From contig JAEWBF010000045.1 of the NCBI GenBank assembly GCA_023391285.1, forward strand, positions 16,232 through 80,231: a stretch of DNA of 64,000 bases, given 5' to 3'. Below, one piece after another: positions 9,389 through 18,411 of the stretch (position 1 is its first letter; the number at the start of each line of letters is the position of its first letter). Made by a program: the position numbers and the translations under genes. This stretch comes from Verrucomicrobiota bacterium. GTDB taxonomy: Bacteria > Verrucomicrobiota > Verrucomicrobiia > Opitutales > Opitutaceae. The notes below the pieces were generated by a model. The model did no database searches and was not told the origin of the DNA. It was given only the letters and a program-made list of their open reading frames with translations.

Positions 9389-11794
9389 TCAGAGTTGTTC
9401 GCGCACCGCTGCCGGAACCAGCGAACGGGCGAAATCGCGAAGCTGCGCATCCTCGATTTCGAGTTCGAAGGTTTTGCACAGGAGGAGGAAGCGGAACAGC
9501 GTGCCTTCGGAAAGCATGCGGACGTCCGTCTCGCTGATTTCGTAGAGGCAACGTTCAACCTGTTCACGGGCGAGTTCCATCCGGTTGGCAGTGGCCAAAA
9601 CGAGACAGAGGCTTACGCGGCGATCCCACGGAAGAAGATCGTCCACCCCCTCCTGAAGGCTGGCGGAGATCGTCTCGATGGACTGGCGGAACGCCGCTTG
9701 ATCGCGCCGAACGAGATCGGTGCGGGCTTTGGCGATTTGCGCTCCTAGATCCGCGGCAAACTCGTGCGCGAGCGTCTGGGTCACCATGCCGGCAAACTGG
9801 ATTTGTCCCATATCGAGGAAATACTCGGCGAGTCGGCTGAGGGACGTGGCATTGTCCTGGATATCGGTCTGCTCGAAGATGAACAGTTGCTCCTGTTCGA
9901 ACGAGCCTCGGTTCGACACGTAATACGTCACCGGCCGGAGCCACCGCGGCGGCAGCCACGCGTGCAACTGTCCCAGGAAGGTCTGTTCGATCGCGGCGCC
10001 TCCGAGTCGGGCGTATTCGTCGAGAAAACCATCCCAGGACGGAATCACGATATGCGTGAGACCGCGTTGCCGGGCGAGCGCATGAGCTTCATCGGCGTGA
10101 ACGGCGCCGGCAATGCGAACGGCCGCGCGGAAGCCGTCCTGATTTTCCCGATACGGTGTGCCGAGCCCTCGCAACCCACCGTGAAAAATCAGAGACACGG
10201 TCAGATTTGGTGGCGCGAGAACGATCGCGCCGTCCTCGCCCCGCCGTTTGGCGAGCCAATGGGCGAAGTCGCGTTCGGCGAGGCTTTGCAGCTCGGTGGG
10301 GGTCAAAGCCGGGTTCTCTGCATCTAACCGGGTTGGAAGGAGGGCCAGCAACCCCGGCAGCAGTGCAACGATTCCGGTTCCCAGCCAGATGAGGATTCGA
10401 CGCTCGGATTTCGGTTCGACCGCTGTGACGATCACGAGCGTGGCCGCGAGAAGATAGTGGAGCGTGCTCCACCAGCTCAGCTGCGCGCACGCCAGGAAGA
10501 AGGACATAGCTGCGGGCACGAGCAGGAGAGCGAGCGCCGAGCGGCGATGTGGAGACGTTTGGCGCAGGAGCAAGAGCCAGATCGCAGGTCCCAGCAGGAG
10601 CAGAGGAATCACCGCCGCCGCGAGTTCGAGGCCCAAGCCGCCTTGAACGAGCGCCTTGGCAAAGTTCTCCGCGGCGGGCCCTTCATCGAGCAGCGCGAGG
10701 CGGTCCGAGAAAGTGTGTTCGGAGAGAGATCCGGCATCGCCCTTGAACCACATCGTCGCGGGCAGACTGATCAGCGCGAGCGCGGCGAGCGCGAGGATCA
10801 CAACGCCTCGTCGCGTCTGCTTCTCCCGTCGGAAGAAGGCGGGAAACCTCGCCAGCAACTCGCCTCCACCCAGCCACGCGATCGCGTAGAGCGGGTGAAG
10901 GTTGGTGAGCCGCAGCCCGCGCAAATCGAGATGCGCGGGAGCGTATTCGACGAGGTAGGCGATGACTGTAGTTGCGGCGCCGGCTATGCCCCAAGCGCGC
11001 CAGGGTAGATCCTGCTTTTCCTGGCGGCGATTCAGCCAGGCGGCGGCCAGACCGCCCAATCCGATCGAAGCGAGCACCAGGGCAACGCTCACATCCAGCC
11101 AGAGCGCCAGTCCGCCCAGGACGCCTGCCGCGATGAACCACCGGCGGATCGATGCATTGGGCGAAGCCGGGGCGACGATCCCGGCAAGCAGAGCGAGCAG
11201 GCTGGCAAAGAGAACGACGTGTTTGAGATTCCGCGCGTCCGGCGCGCCGGGGACGAAGCCGCCGGCGAGCGGAAACGAGAGGGCCAGCGCGAGCGAAAGC
11301 AGAAGCGCGGGCAGGCGCCCGAAACGCCAGGCGACGAATCCGGCCGCGAGCAGGATCAAGAGGACGTGCAGCAACGGATCGGCCCAGAGGGCGGCTTGCT
11401 CGACGGCGAGGCCGGTCGGCTGGCCGGTGAACAGCTGAATACCCCAGGCCACCGCTGCGAGCCACCAACGGTAAGGCGAAGGCGAGTAGACGGGCCGGCC
11501 GGTCGGGGCATTGTCGTAGTTGACCTGGCGCAATCGCCACTCGTTCTGCGCGAGCATCTGCTGCGTTTGCAGAATCCATTGGTAACTCTCGTTGTTGTGC
11601 CCCGGAACGATCAGCATGCGCACGCCGTCGGCGTAGCCGGTGGGAGATTTCGGATCCACCGCGACCTGGGTGGTGGGCGTGCTGACGAACTCCACGCGCT
11701 GCGCGCGCGTTCGGTGCATCCAGACCAGCACGAGAACTGCAAGCAGCGGAGCGACGAACCAGAAGCGGAGCAAATGCGGGACGGGGGTAGTCAT
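9389..11794 (-). CDS. Large polytopic membrane protein, possibly GT-C type; function unknown
   Basis: 801 residues from the ATG at 11792-11794 (MTTPVPHLLRFWF); the frame is open further upstream but without a membrane-protein signature. One N-terminal membrane segment is followed by a soluble loop (GHNNESYQWILQTQ, RPVYSPSPYRWWL), then about ten hydrophobic helices to residue ~500, and a C-terminal soluble domain (about 520-801). The topology, a first periplasmic loop with conserved-looking Asp/Arg/Tyr followed by many helices and a soluble tail, recalls GT-C glycosyltransferases, but no family motif was recognised. It is convergent with the TMTC-like gene, which suggests a shared role in envelope glycan or protein glycosylation; that is inference. 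Confidence 0.6.
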   Translation of the reverse strand: MTTPVPHLLRFWFVAPLLAVLVLVWMHRTRAQRVEFVSTPTTQVAVDPKSPTGYADGVRMLIVPGHNNESYQWILQTQQMLAQNEWRLRQVNYDNAPTGRPVYSPSPYRWWLAAVAWGIQLFTGQPTGLAVEQAALWADPLLHVLLILLAAGFVAWRFGRLPALLLSLALALSFPLAGGFVPGAPDARNLKHVVLFASLLALLAGIVAPASPNASIRRWFIAAGVLGGLALWLDVSVALVLASIGLGGLAAAWLNRRQEKQDLPWRAWGIAGAATTVIAYLVEYAPAHLDLRGLRLTNLHPLYAIAWLGGGELLARFPAFFRREKQTRRGVVILALAALALISLPATMWFKGDAGSLSEHTFSDRLALLDEGPAAENFAKALVQGGLGLELAAAVIPLLLLGPAIWLLLLRQTSPHRRSALALLLVPAAMSFFLACAQLSWWSTLHYLLAATLVIVTAVEPKSERRILIWLGTGIVALLPGLLALLPTRLDAENPALTPTELQSLAERDFAHWLAKRRGEDGAIVLAPPNLTVSLIFHGGLRGLGTPYRENQDGFRAAVRIAGAVHADEAHALARQRGLTHIVIPSWDGFLDEYARLGGAAIEQTFLGQLHAWLPPRWLRPVTYYVSNRGSFEQEQLFIFEQTDIQDNATSLSRLAEYFLDMGQIQFAGMVTQTLAHEFAADLGAQIAKARTDLVRRDQAAFRQSIETISASLQEGVDDLLPWDRRVSLCLVLATANRMELAREQVERCLYEISETDVRMLSEGTLFRFLLLCKTFELEIEDAQLRDFARSLVPAAVREQL

Positions 11795-11925
11795 GCGCGA
11801 ACGCGAGCGGGGCCCGATGCTGAGAGTGGCCACGGGCTTAGCAAGTCCCGTCCGGCGCTTGCTAGCACCCGGAGGCTCCATCTCAAGTTTGAAGGAGAAA
11901 GGCAGGAGGCGGTGTTCTGTTTATC

Positions 11926-12378
11926 ATGAGAACCATTCTATTGACGATGCTTGCCGGGGTGATGGTGGGCGGGTCGGCGATTGCTTCCGAGGTGCACTCT
12001 CCTTCAGCCGGCGTTGCCGTCGACGCGAGGCACGACAAGCCCACGATACAAAAGGGGATGACCGCAGACGCGGTGTTGGGTCTCATTGGCAAGCCGCGCG
12101 AGATTCGCCCCATCGAGACGGAAGGGGTGCGAGGCGAATCATGGATTTATCGGCGGGTTGCGAAGCGAGTGATCAATCAAGTAGCTCCTACGACGCAGAA
12201 GGTGCCGACTTGGGGCGGTCCCGGCGTGAATTCGAAAAATGGCGAGATCGTCGACGTCGACATCCCGCTGATGCGAAACGAGCGCATTACCATTTACCAG
12301 ATGACCGCCCTCCTGTTCATCGACGGCAAACTCGTCGCTTCGAAACAATGGCACGAGCGCGAGAGCCTTTTCGACTGA
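11926..12378 (+). CDS. Secreted BamE/SmpA-OmlA-like domain protein
   Basis: 150 residues with a cleavable-looking signal peptide (MRTILLTMLAGVMVGGSAIA-S). The mature part contains KGMTADAVLGLIGKPREIRP followed by GESWIYR, the turn-helix-strand pattern of the SmpA/OmlA (BamE-like) fold, in which a 'kGMt..V..llGkP' helix precedes a W-x-Y strand. There is no lipobox Cys, so it is likely a free periplasmic protein rather than a lipoprotein such as BamE. It is 61 nt upstream of the propeller-protein cluster on the same strand and may be its first gene. Molecular role unknown. Confidence 0.65.
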   Translation: MRTILLTMLAGVMVGGSAIASEVHSPSAGVAVDARHDKPTIQKGMTADAVLGLIGKPREIRPIETEGVRGESWIYRRVAKRVINQVAPTTQKVPTWGGPGVNSKNGEIVDVDIPLMRNERITIYQMTALLFIDGKLVASKQWHERESLFD

Positions 12379-12439
12379 TCGGAACATTGCGGGCGCCTCG
12401 TTGATGTCCCTCGGTCCTTGACTCGTCCCAAAGGGGATT

Positions 12440-15400
12440 GTGCTGTTTCGCGGCATGCCAGCCGGCGAGAACCCCCGCACTGCGCCTTCCTGTTTGCTCG
12501 CGCTGACCGCGTCCGTTGCTCTGTTCACGGGTGCGCTTGGATCGACGGCTTCGTTGGCGGCCGCCGAGGCGGCGACAGGCCTGAGCGAGCGTCCGCTTGG
12601 TCCGGCGGTTCGCGGGACAGGCGCGACGCTGTTCACGGCGCTTTCGCCGGAACAGACCGGGATCGTGAACGAAAACACCTACGCGGATCCCGAGATGTGG
12701 GGAAATCTCAACCGCGAATTCGCGCTCGGCGCGATCGGCACGGGTGTGGCGATCGGCGATTACGACAACGATGGACGCCCGGATATTTTCATCGTCAGCA
12801 AGACCGGTCAAAGCCGGCTCTTTCGCAATCTCGGCAATTGGAAGTTCGAGGACGTGACGGCATCCGCGGGAATCGCCAGCTCCGGCGGGGCGCTCGCGCA
12901 AGGGTTGAGTTGGGTAAAAGGCTTGGTCGGGTCGTCCGGCTCGCCGGCCGTCAATCCGTGGACGCAAGGTGCCGCCTTTGTGGACGTGAACAACGATGGC
13001 TGGCTCGATCTCTACGTCTGCCGATTCGCGGCTCCCAATCTGCTCTTCATCAATCAGCGCAACGGCACGTTCACCGATGAAGCGGCGGCGCGCGGGCTGG
13101 CGCTCGTCGACTCGAGCGGGATGGGCAACTTCTGCGACTACGATCGCGATGGCTGGCTCGACGTTTACATCCAGACCAACCTCCTCGATTCCGGAAAATC
13201 TCCGCAAGGGCAGCGCGATCATCTTTTTCGCAATCGCGGCGACGGCACGTTCGAGAATGTCAGTGAGCGCGCCGGAATCGACAACCTGAGCCTCGCGCAC
13301 TCGGCGACATGGTGGGACTATAACGAGGACGGTTGGCCGGATATCTACGTCGCCAACGACTTCGAACCGGCGGACAAGCTATATCGAAACAATCGCGACG
13401 GCACCTTCACCCAAGTGCTGCATGACGTGGTGCCCCAAGTGGCCTACTCGGCCATGGGCACCGACCAAGGCGATGTGAACAACGACGGTCGCATCGACCT
13501 GTTGGTCGCCGACATGGCTGCGACCACGCACGAACAGGATCAGCGGAGCATGGCGGCCGCGCGGGAGTTGATCCGCGAGGACGCCGACAGCTCCACGGTC
13601 GCGCCGCAGGTCCTGCGCAACACGCTCTTTCTCAATACGGGTTTCGACCGCTTCCTCGAGGCCGGCGCGTTGGCCGGGGTAGAGTCAACGGATTGGACCT
13701 GGGCGGTGAGATTCGAAGATCTCGACAACGACGGCTGGCTCGACCTCTACGTGACGAACGGGATGGTGCGGGAATACAACAACGTCGATCTCCGCGACGA
13801 GGTCATCCTTCGCGAGAATCCCGACGAGCGGTTGCGCGTGATGAAAGACAGTCCCGTGTTGAACGAACGGAATCTTGCGTATCGAAATTCCGGAGACTTG
13901 CGCTTCGAGGAGGTCGGCAAGGCGTGGGGACTCGATCAGAAAGGAGTCAGCTTTGGAGCGGCCTTCGGGGATCTCGACGGCGACGGCGATCTCGATCTGG
14001 TGTTTTCCAACTACGAAGGACCCGCGGGAGTGATGCGCAACGACAGCGTCACCGGCCATCGGGTGATCGTCGCCTTGCGCGGCACGACTTCCAATCGCTT
14101 TGGGGTGGGAGCGGTGGCCCGCATCGAGACGTCCGCAGGAATCCAAGTGCGGCAGCTGATGGTGGGGCGGGGCTATCTTTCCAGCAGCGAGCCCGTGTTG
14201 CACTTCGGACTCGGCGATGTGCAGCGCATCGATCGACTGACCATTGACTGGCCGAGTGGACACCAGCAGGTGTTCACGGATTTGTCCGTGGATCGGCACT
14301 ACACCGTCACGGAGCCGGCCGGAGCTGCGCGGATTGCGGGTCGCGGAGAAAAACCGGCGGTGCGTCAGCCGCCGGCGGAAACGAGACAGTTCGTGGACGA
14401 AAGCCACGCGCGCGGTTTGTCGCTCCGTTCCGAGGAAACCTTTATTCCCGATCGCCAGCCGCTTCTGCCGACCCGTTTCGATCGACGCGGACCGGCGCTC
14501 GCCGTCGGAGACTTTAACGCAGACGGCAAAGACGACGTGATTCTGGGCGGCACCGGCCGGCAACCCGCACAGCTTCTCACCGGCGGCGCAAGATTCGCGG
14601 GCGCCGGGACGTTGCCCACTTCTGCTTTGGATGATGGGCCGATGCTTCTCTTCGATGCCGACGGAGACGGGGACGCGGATCTGCTGCAAACGCGTGCGGG
14701 CACAAACCGAAACCTGCACTCGCCCGAATATCAGCCGCTGCTTCATCTGAACAACGGCGGTTCGTTCACTCCCTCGCCCGAGGCGATTCCGCCGCTGCCG
14801 AGCAGCTTGGGTGCAGCGGTGGCCGCGGATTTCGATCGCGATGGAAAACTCGATTTGTTTTTGGGCGGTCGCGTGCTTCCGGGGCGCTATCCGACCGCGC
14901 CGCGCAGCGCGCTCCTGCGCAATGTCGGCGGGCGTTTCGAGGATGTCACTGCCACGCTCGCAGCAGGTCTGGCCGAAGTTGGCCTGGTGAGTTCGGCATT
15001 GTGGAGCGATGTGGATCAGGACGGTTGGCCTGACTTGGTGCTCGCGTTGGAGTGGGGCGGCGTGCGGTTCTGGCGGAACCTCGAAGGTCGCGGATTTGAG
15101 GATCGTTCGGAACCGGCCGGCTTTGCGGCCGTGGGAACGGGCTGGTGGACCTCGCTCGCCAGCGCCGATTTCAATGGCGATGGCCGGCCCGACTATGTCG
15201 CGGGGAATCTCGGGTTGAATACCACGTATCGCGCACCGGCGGTCTTGCTCCACGGGCAATTTGGATCCGGTCCGCCGCAACTGATCGAAGCGTCGTATCA
15301 GGGCGACAAACTTTACCCGAGGCGCACGTTGAAAAGCCTGAGCGCGGTCATTCCGACGCTTCGCCGCCGGTTTCAGAAGAACAACGACTTCGCGAAGGCG

Positions 15401-16117
15401 ACGCTCCCCGAGATGTTCGAGGCCGATCGTCTGGCAAAAGCGAAACGCTACGAGGCGACGGAGTTGCGCAGTGGTGTTTTCCTGAGCCAGGCAAATGGAA
15501 CCTATCGTTTCGAGCCGCTGCCGCGCATCGCTCAGATTTCGATTCTGCAAGGGATCGCGACCGGGGATTTCGATGGCGATGGGCATACCGACATCTATGC
15601 GGTGCAAAATTCCTACGCGCCTATTCCTTCCATCGGGCGGTTCGATGGCGGGTTCAGCCAGCTTTTGCGGGGCGATGGACGCGGAGGATTCCGCCCCGTA
15701 TTGGCGCTCGAAAGCGGATTGGTCGTGCCGGGCGATGCGAAAGCTCTGGTGGTGCTCGATCTCGACGACGACGGGTGGCCGGACTTTCTCGTGAGTCGCA
15801 ACGACTCGACGACCCTCGCCTGGCGCAACCAAGGCGTGAGCGGGCGGCGATCGTTCCGGGTGTTGTTACAGGGTCCCACCGGGAATCCAACCGCGATCGG
15901 CGCGCGACTCGCGCTCGAACTCGCCGACGGAACACGACAACAACATGAAGTGCAGGCGGGATCCGGTTACTACAGCCAATCCGCGCCGGGCGCATTCTTC
16001 GGTTTTCCCGAGGCGAATCCGCCGCGCCGGCTCACGGTCACGTGGCCCTCCGGCGCAACCACGATGCGCGACTTTACTTCCGCGCCTCCGTCTCTGCTCA
16101 ACATTTCCGCTCGATGA
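12440..16117 (+). CDS. Secreted double-propeller FG-GAP/ASPIC-UnbV protein (A1)
   Basis: 1225 residues, with a secretion signal (ALTASVALFTGALGSTASLA) after a short Arg-containing N-terminus. Two modules follow. Module 1 (about 100-620) has seven DxDxDGxxD loops (DYDNDGRPD, DVNNDGWLD, DYDRDGWLD, DYNEDGWPD, DVNNDGRID, DLDNDGWLD, DLDGDGDLD) and ends in an ASPIC/UnbV domain (about 533-623, with RGYLSSSEPVLHFGLG). Module 2 (about 650-1217) has seven more (DFNADGKDD to DLDDDGWPD) and a second ASPIC-like cap (GSGYYSQSAPGAFFGF). These loops are calcium-binding in FG-GAP/integrin-like propellers, so two seven-bladed CRTAC1-like propellers are inferred. The GTG start has AAAGGGG just upstream; ATG at 12455 is an alternative. 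The stop overlaps the next start (ATGA). Biochemical role unknown. Confidence 0.82.
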   Translation: MLFRGMPAGENPRTAPSCLLALTASVALFTGALGSTASLAAAEAATGLSERPLGPAVRGTGATLFTALSPEQTGIVNENTYADPEMWGNLNREFALGAIGTGVAIGDYDNDGRPDIFIVSKTGQSRLFRNLGNWKFEDVTASAGIASSGGALAQGLSWVKGLVGSSGSPAVNPWTQGAAFVDVNNDGWLDLYVCRFAAPNLLFINQRNGTFTDEAAARGLALVDSSGMGNFCDYDRDGWLDVYIQTNLLDSGKSPQGQRDHLFRNRGDGTFENVSERAGIDNLSLAHSATWWDYNEDGWPDIYVANDFEPADKLYRNNRDGTFTQVLHDVVPQVAYSAMGTDQGDVNNDGRIDLLVADMAATTHEQDQRSMAAARELIREDADSSTVAPQVLRNTLFLNTGFDRFLEAGALAGVESTDWTWAVRFEDLDNDGWLDLYVTNGMVREYNNVDLRDEVILRENPDERLRVMKDSPVLNERNLAYRNSGDLRFEEVGKAWGLDQKGVSFGAAFGDLDGDGDLDLVFSNYEGPAGVMRNDSVTGHRVIVALRGTTSNRFGVGAVARIETSAGIQVRQLMVGRGYLSSSEPVLHFGLGDVQRIDRLTIDWPSGHQQVFTDLSVDRHYTVTEPAGAARIAGRGEKPAVRQPPAETRQFVDESHARGLSLRSEETFIPDRQPLLPTRFDRRGPALAVGDFNADGKDDVILGGTGRQPAQLLTGGARFAGAGTLPTSALDDGPMLLFDADGDGDADLLQTRAGTNRNLHSPEYQPLLHLNNGGSFTPSPEAIPPLPSSLGAAVAADFDRDGKLDLFLGGRVLPGRYPTAPRSALLRNVGGRFEDVTATLAAGLAEVGLVSSALWSDVDQDGWPDLVLALEWGGVRFWRNLEGRGFEDRSEPAGFAAVGTGWWTSLASADFNGDGRPDYVAGNLGLNTTYRAPAVLLHGQFGSGPPQLIEASYQGDKLYPRRTLKSLSAVIPTLRRRFQKNNDFAKATLPEMFEADRLAKAKRYEATELRSGVFLSQANGTYRFEPLPRIAQISILQGIATGDFDGDGHTDIYAVQNSYAPIPSIGRFDGGFSQLLRGDGRGGFRPVLALESGLVVPGDAKALVVLDLDDDGWPDFLVSRNDSTTLAWRNQGVSGRRSFRVLLQGPTGNPTAIGARLALELADGTRQQHEVQAGSGYYSQSAPGAFFGFPEANPPRRLTVTWPSGATTMRDFTSAPPSLLNISAR

Positions 16118-18411
16118 ACTTCGGTCTTCGAATTTTAGCCCACGGCCGTCTTGGCCTTTGTGCGCTCGTCACCGCCTATGTTTGTATTGCCGGCGAGTCG
16201 CTGGCCAAAACGCAGCCGGAGAGCACGCGTCGGATGGTGGAGCGACTGGCGCGCCTGCCCGATACTTCCGATGCGCTGGTGAACCCTTATTTGGTCGGCA
16301 AGGCGGCGGAGATCTATCGCGTCCGGCGCGACGCCGCGCGGACGCCGCGCGAGCGGCTCGATCTCACGATGCAGCTTGCGACCGCCTTGCTGAACGATGG
16401 CCAAACCCCCGCTGCGCTCCAGGTTCTCGACGAGTATGACCGCCTGCTAAACAACCCGGCGGTTACGCCGACGCTCGAGCTGGCGTCGAAATTTCTCGAG
16501 ACCAAGTCGGTGGCGTTCCTGCGCCTGGGTGAGCAGGAGAATTGCTTGCTCAACCATAACGGCGATTCCTGCCTGCTCCCGATCCGCGGTGGGGGCGTGC
16601 ACATTCGGCCCGAAGGCTCCCGCAACGCGATTCGCACGCTGCACGAGTGGCTCGATTTCAATCCGAATCCGAACGCGATTTGGTTGCTGAACATCGCGCA
16701 CATGACGCTTGGAGAATATCCCGACAAGGTGCCCTCGCAGTGGCGCATACCCGCCAAGTCGTTCGAGTCCGAATACGACCTGCCGCGATATCCTGACATC
16801 GCGGGGCAACTCGGTTTGGATGTCGACGATCTCGCCGGTGGGGTAGCGCTCGAGGATTTCGACCGTGACGGGTTCCTCGACCTCGTCGTTTCGGCGGCCG
16901 GTCTGCACAGTCAGATCCGATACTTCCGCAACAATGGCGACGGCACGTTCGCCGACTTGACGGACGCGGCGGGGCTCACCGGGCTGACCGGCGGGCTGAA
17001 CATCAATCACACCGATTACAACAACGACGGTTATCCCGACGTGTTCGTGCTGCGCGGCGGTTGGCAGGGAAATGATGGGCAATATCCCAATTCGCTTCTG
17101 CGCAACAACGGCGACAACACCTTCACCGACGTCACCGAGGAGGCGGGGTTGCTGAGTTTCCATCCCACGCAGGCGGCGACGTGGTTCGATTTCAATGGCG
17201 ACGGCTGGCTCGACCTTTTCATCGGCAATGAAGCCATTCCGCAGCTCAACCAGGTTCATCCGTGCGAGCTGTATCGGAACAATGGAGACGGCACCTTCAC
17301 CGAGTGTGCCGCGGAAAACGGTTTGGCCTTTGTGGAGTTCGTCAAAGGCGTGGCGAGCGGTGACTTCAATAACGATGGACGTCCCGATCTTTATCTTTCC
17401 TCCCGCGGATTCCCGAATCGGCTGCTGCGCAACGACGGGCCGGCCGGCGAGGACCGTTCGCCGAACGCGCCCTGGCGCTTCACCGATGTCACGGCTACCG
17501 CCGGCGTCGCGGAACCGCTGCAGAGCTTTCCGTGCTGGTTCTTCGACTATAACAACGACGGTTGGCTGGATATCTTCGTATCCGGCTACTTCATCGCCAA
17601 CGCGGGCGATGTCGCCGCCGACGTGATTGGCGGGCCCACCCGGGCGGAACGGGTGCGTTTGTATCGAAACAATGGCGACGGCACGTTCACCGATGCCACG
17701 AAGGAGTCCAATCTGTTCAAAGTCGTGCACACGATGGGTTCCAACTACGGCGACCTCGATAACGATGGTTGGCTCGATTTCTATCTCGGCACGGGCGATC
17801 CGTATCTCGGCACGCTCATTCCGAACCGGATGTTTCGAAACGACGGCGGGCGGCGCTTCCAGGATGTGACGACAGCGGGAGGCTTCGGCCAGTTGCAGAA
17901 AGGCCATGCCGTCGGTTTCGGCGATATCAACAATGACGGACCGCAGGACATCTATACCGTCGTCGGCGGCGTTTACACCGGCGACCATTATCCCAACCAG
18001 CTCTTCGCGAATCCGGGGAACAACAATCATTGGCTGAAGCTTCGCCTGACGGGTGTGCAATCGAACCGCATGGCGGTCGGCGCGCGGATCAAAGTGGTCG
18101 TGCAAACCGACGCCGGTGAGCGTTCGATTCACCACGTCGTCAGCACCGGCAGCAGCTTCGGTTCGAACCCGCTCGGGCCGGAAATCGGTCTGGGGCAAGC
18201 GACGAAGATTTTGCGGGTCGAAATCTTCTGGCCGGTCACCGGCAAGACACAGGTCTTCGAAAATTTGAAACGAGACCGGGTATATGCGCTCCGCGAGGAC
18301 GACCCGGCCGCGACGGAACTTCCACATCGCGGTTTTGCGTGGCCGAAACCCGGCGACGCATCGCACCACCAGCACGGGCATCATGGGCACGGCGGCTCGC
18401 ATGGCCATTGA
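16114..18411 (+). CDS. Secreted FG-GAP/ASPIC-UnbV protein with helical N-terminus and His-rich tail (B1)
   Basis: 765 residues from the ATG overlapping the A1 stop (ATGA), implying translational coupling. After an export signal (about 10-30), an alpha-helical TPR-like region (about 35-135) leads to a Cys/His segment, Cys144-x3-His148-x4-Cys153-x9-His163 (ENCLLNHNGDSCLLPI, GGGVH). The propeller (about 255-640) has exactly seven DxDxDGxxD loops (DFDRDGFLD, DYNNDGYPD, DFNGDGWLD, DFNNDGRPD, DYNNDGWLD, DLDNDGWLD, DINNDGPQD), then an ASPIC/UnbV cap (WLKLRLTGVQSNRMAVGARI). The last ~20 residues are His-rich (HHQHGHHGHGG), suggesting metal binding. A paralogue (B2) lies 3.6 kb downstream in the same relation to A2. 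Function unknown. Confidence 0.8.
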   Translation: MNFGLRILAHGRLGLCALVTAYVCIAGESLAKTQPESTRRMVERLARLPDTSDALVNPYLVGKAAEIYRVRRDAARTPRERLDLTMQLATALLNDGQTPAALQVLDEYDRLLNNPAVTPTLELASKFLETKSVAFLRLGEQENCLLNHNGDSCLLPIRGGGVHIRPEGSRNAIRTLHEWLDFNPNPNAIWLLNIAHMTLGEYPDKVPSQWRIPAKSFESEYDLPRYPDIAGQLGLDVDDLAGGVALEDFDRDGFLDLVVSAAGLHSQIRYFRNNGDGTFADLTDAAGLTGLTGGLNINHTDYNNDGYPDVFVLRGGWQGNDGQYPNSLLRNNGDNTFTDVTEEAGLLSFHPTQAATWFDFNGDGWLDLFIGNEAIPQLNQVHPCELYRNNGDGTFTECAAENGLAFVEFVKGVASGDFNNDGRPDLYLSSRGFPNRLLRNDGPAGEDRSPNAPWRFTDVTATAGVAEPLQSFPCWFFDYNNDGWLDIFVSGYFIANAGDVAADVIGGPTRAERVRLYRNNGDGTFTDATKESNLFKVVHTMGSNYGDLDNDGWLDFYLGTGDPYLGTLIPNRMFRNDGGRRFQDVTTAGGFGQLQKGHAVGFGDINNDGPQDIYTVVGGVYTGDHYPNQLFANPGNNNHWLKLRLTGVQSNRMAVGARIKVVVQTDAGERSIHHVVSTGSSFGSNPLGPEIGLGQATKILRVEIFWPVTGKTQVFENLKRDRVYALREDDPAATELPHRGFAWPKPGDASHHQHGHHGHGGSHGH

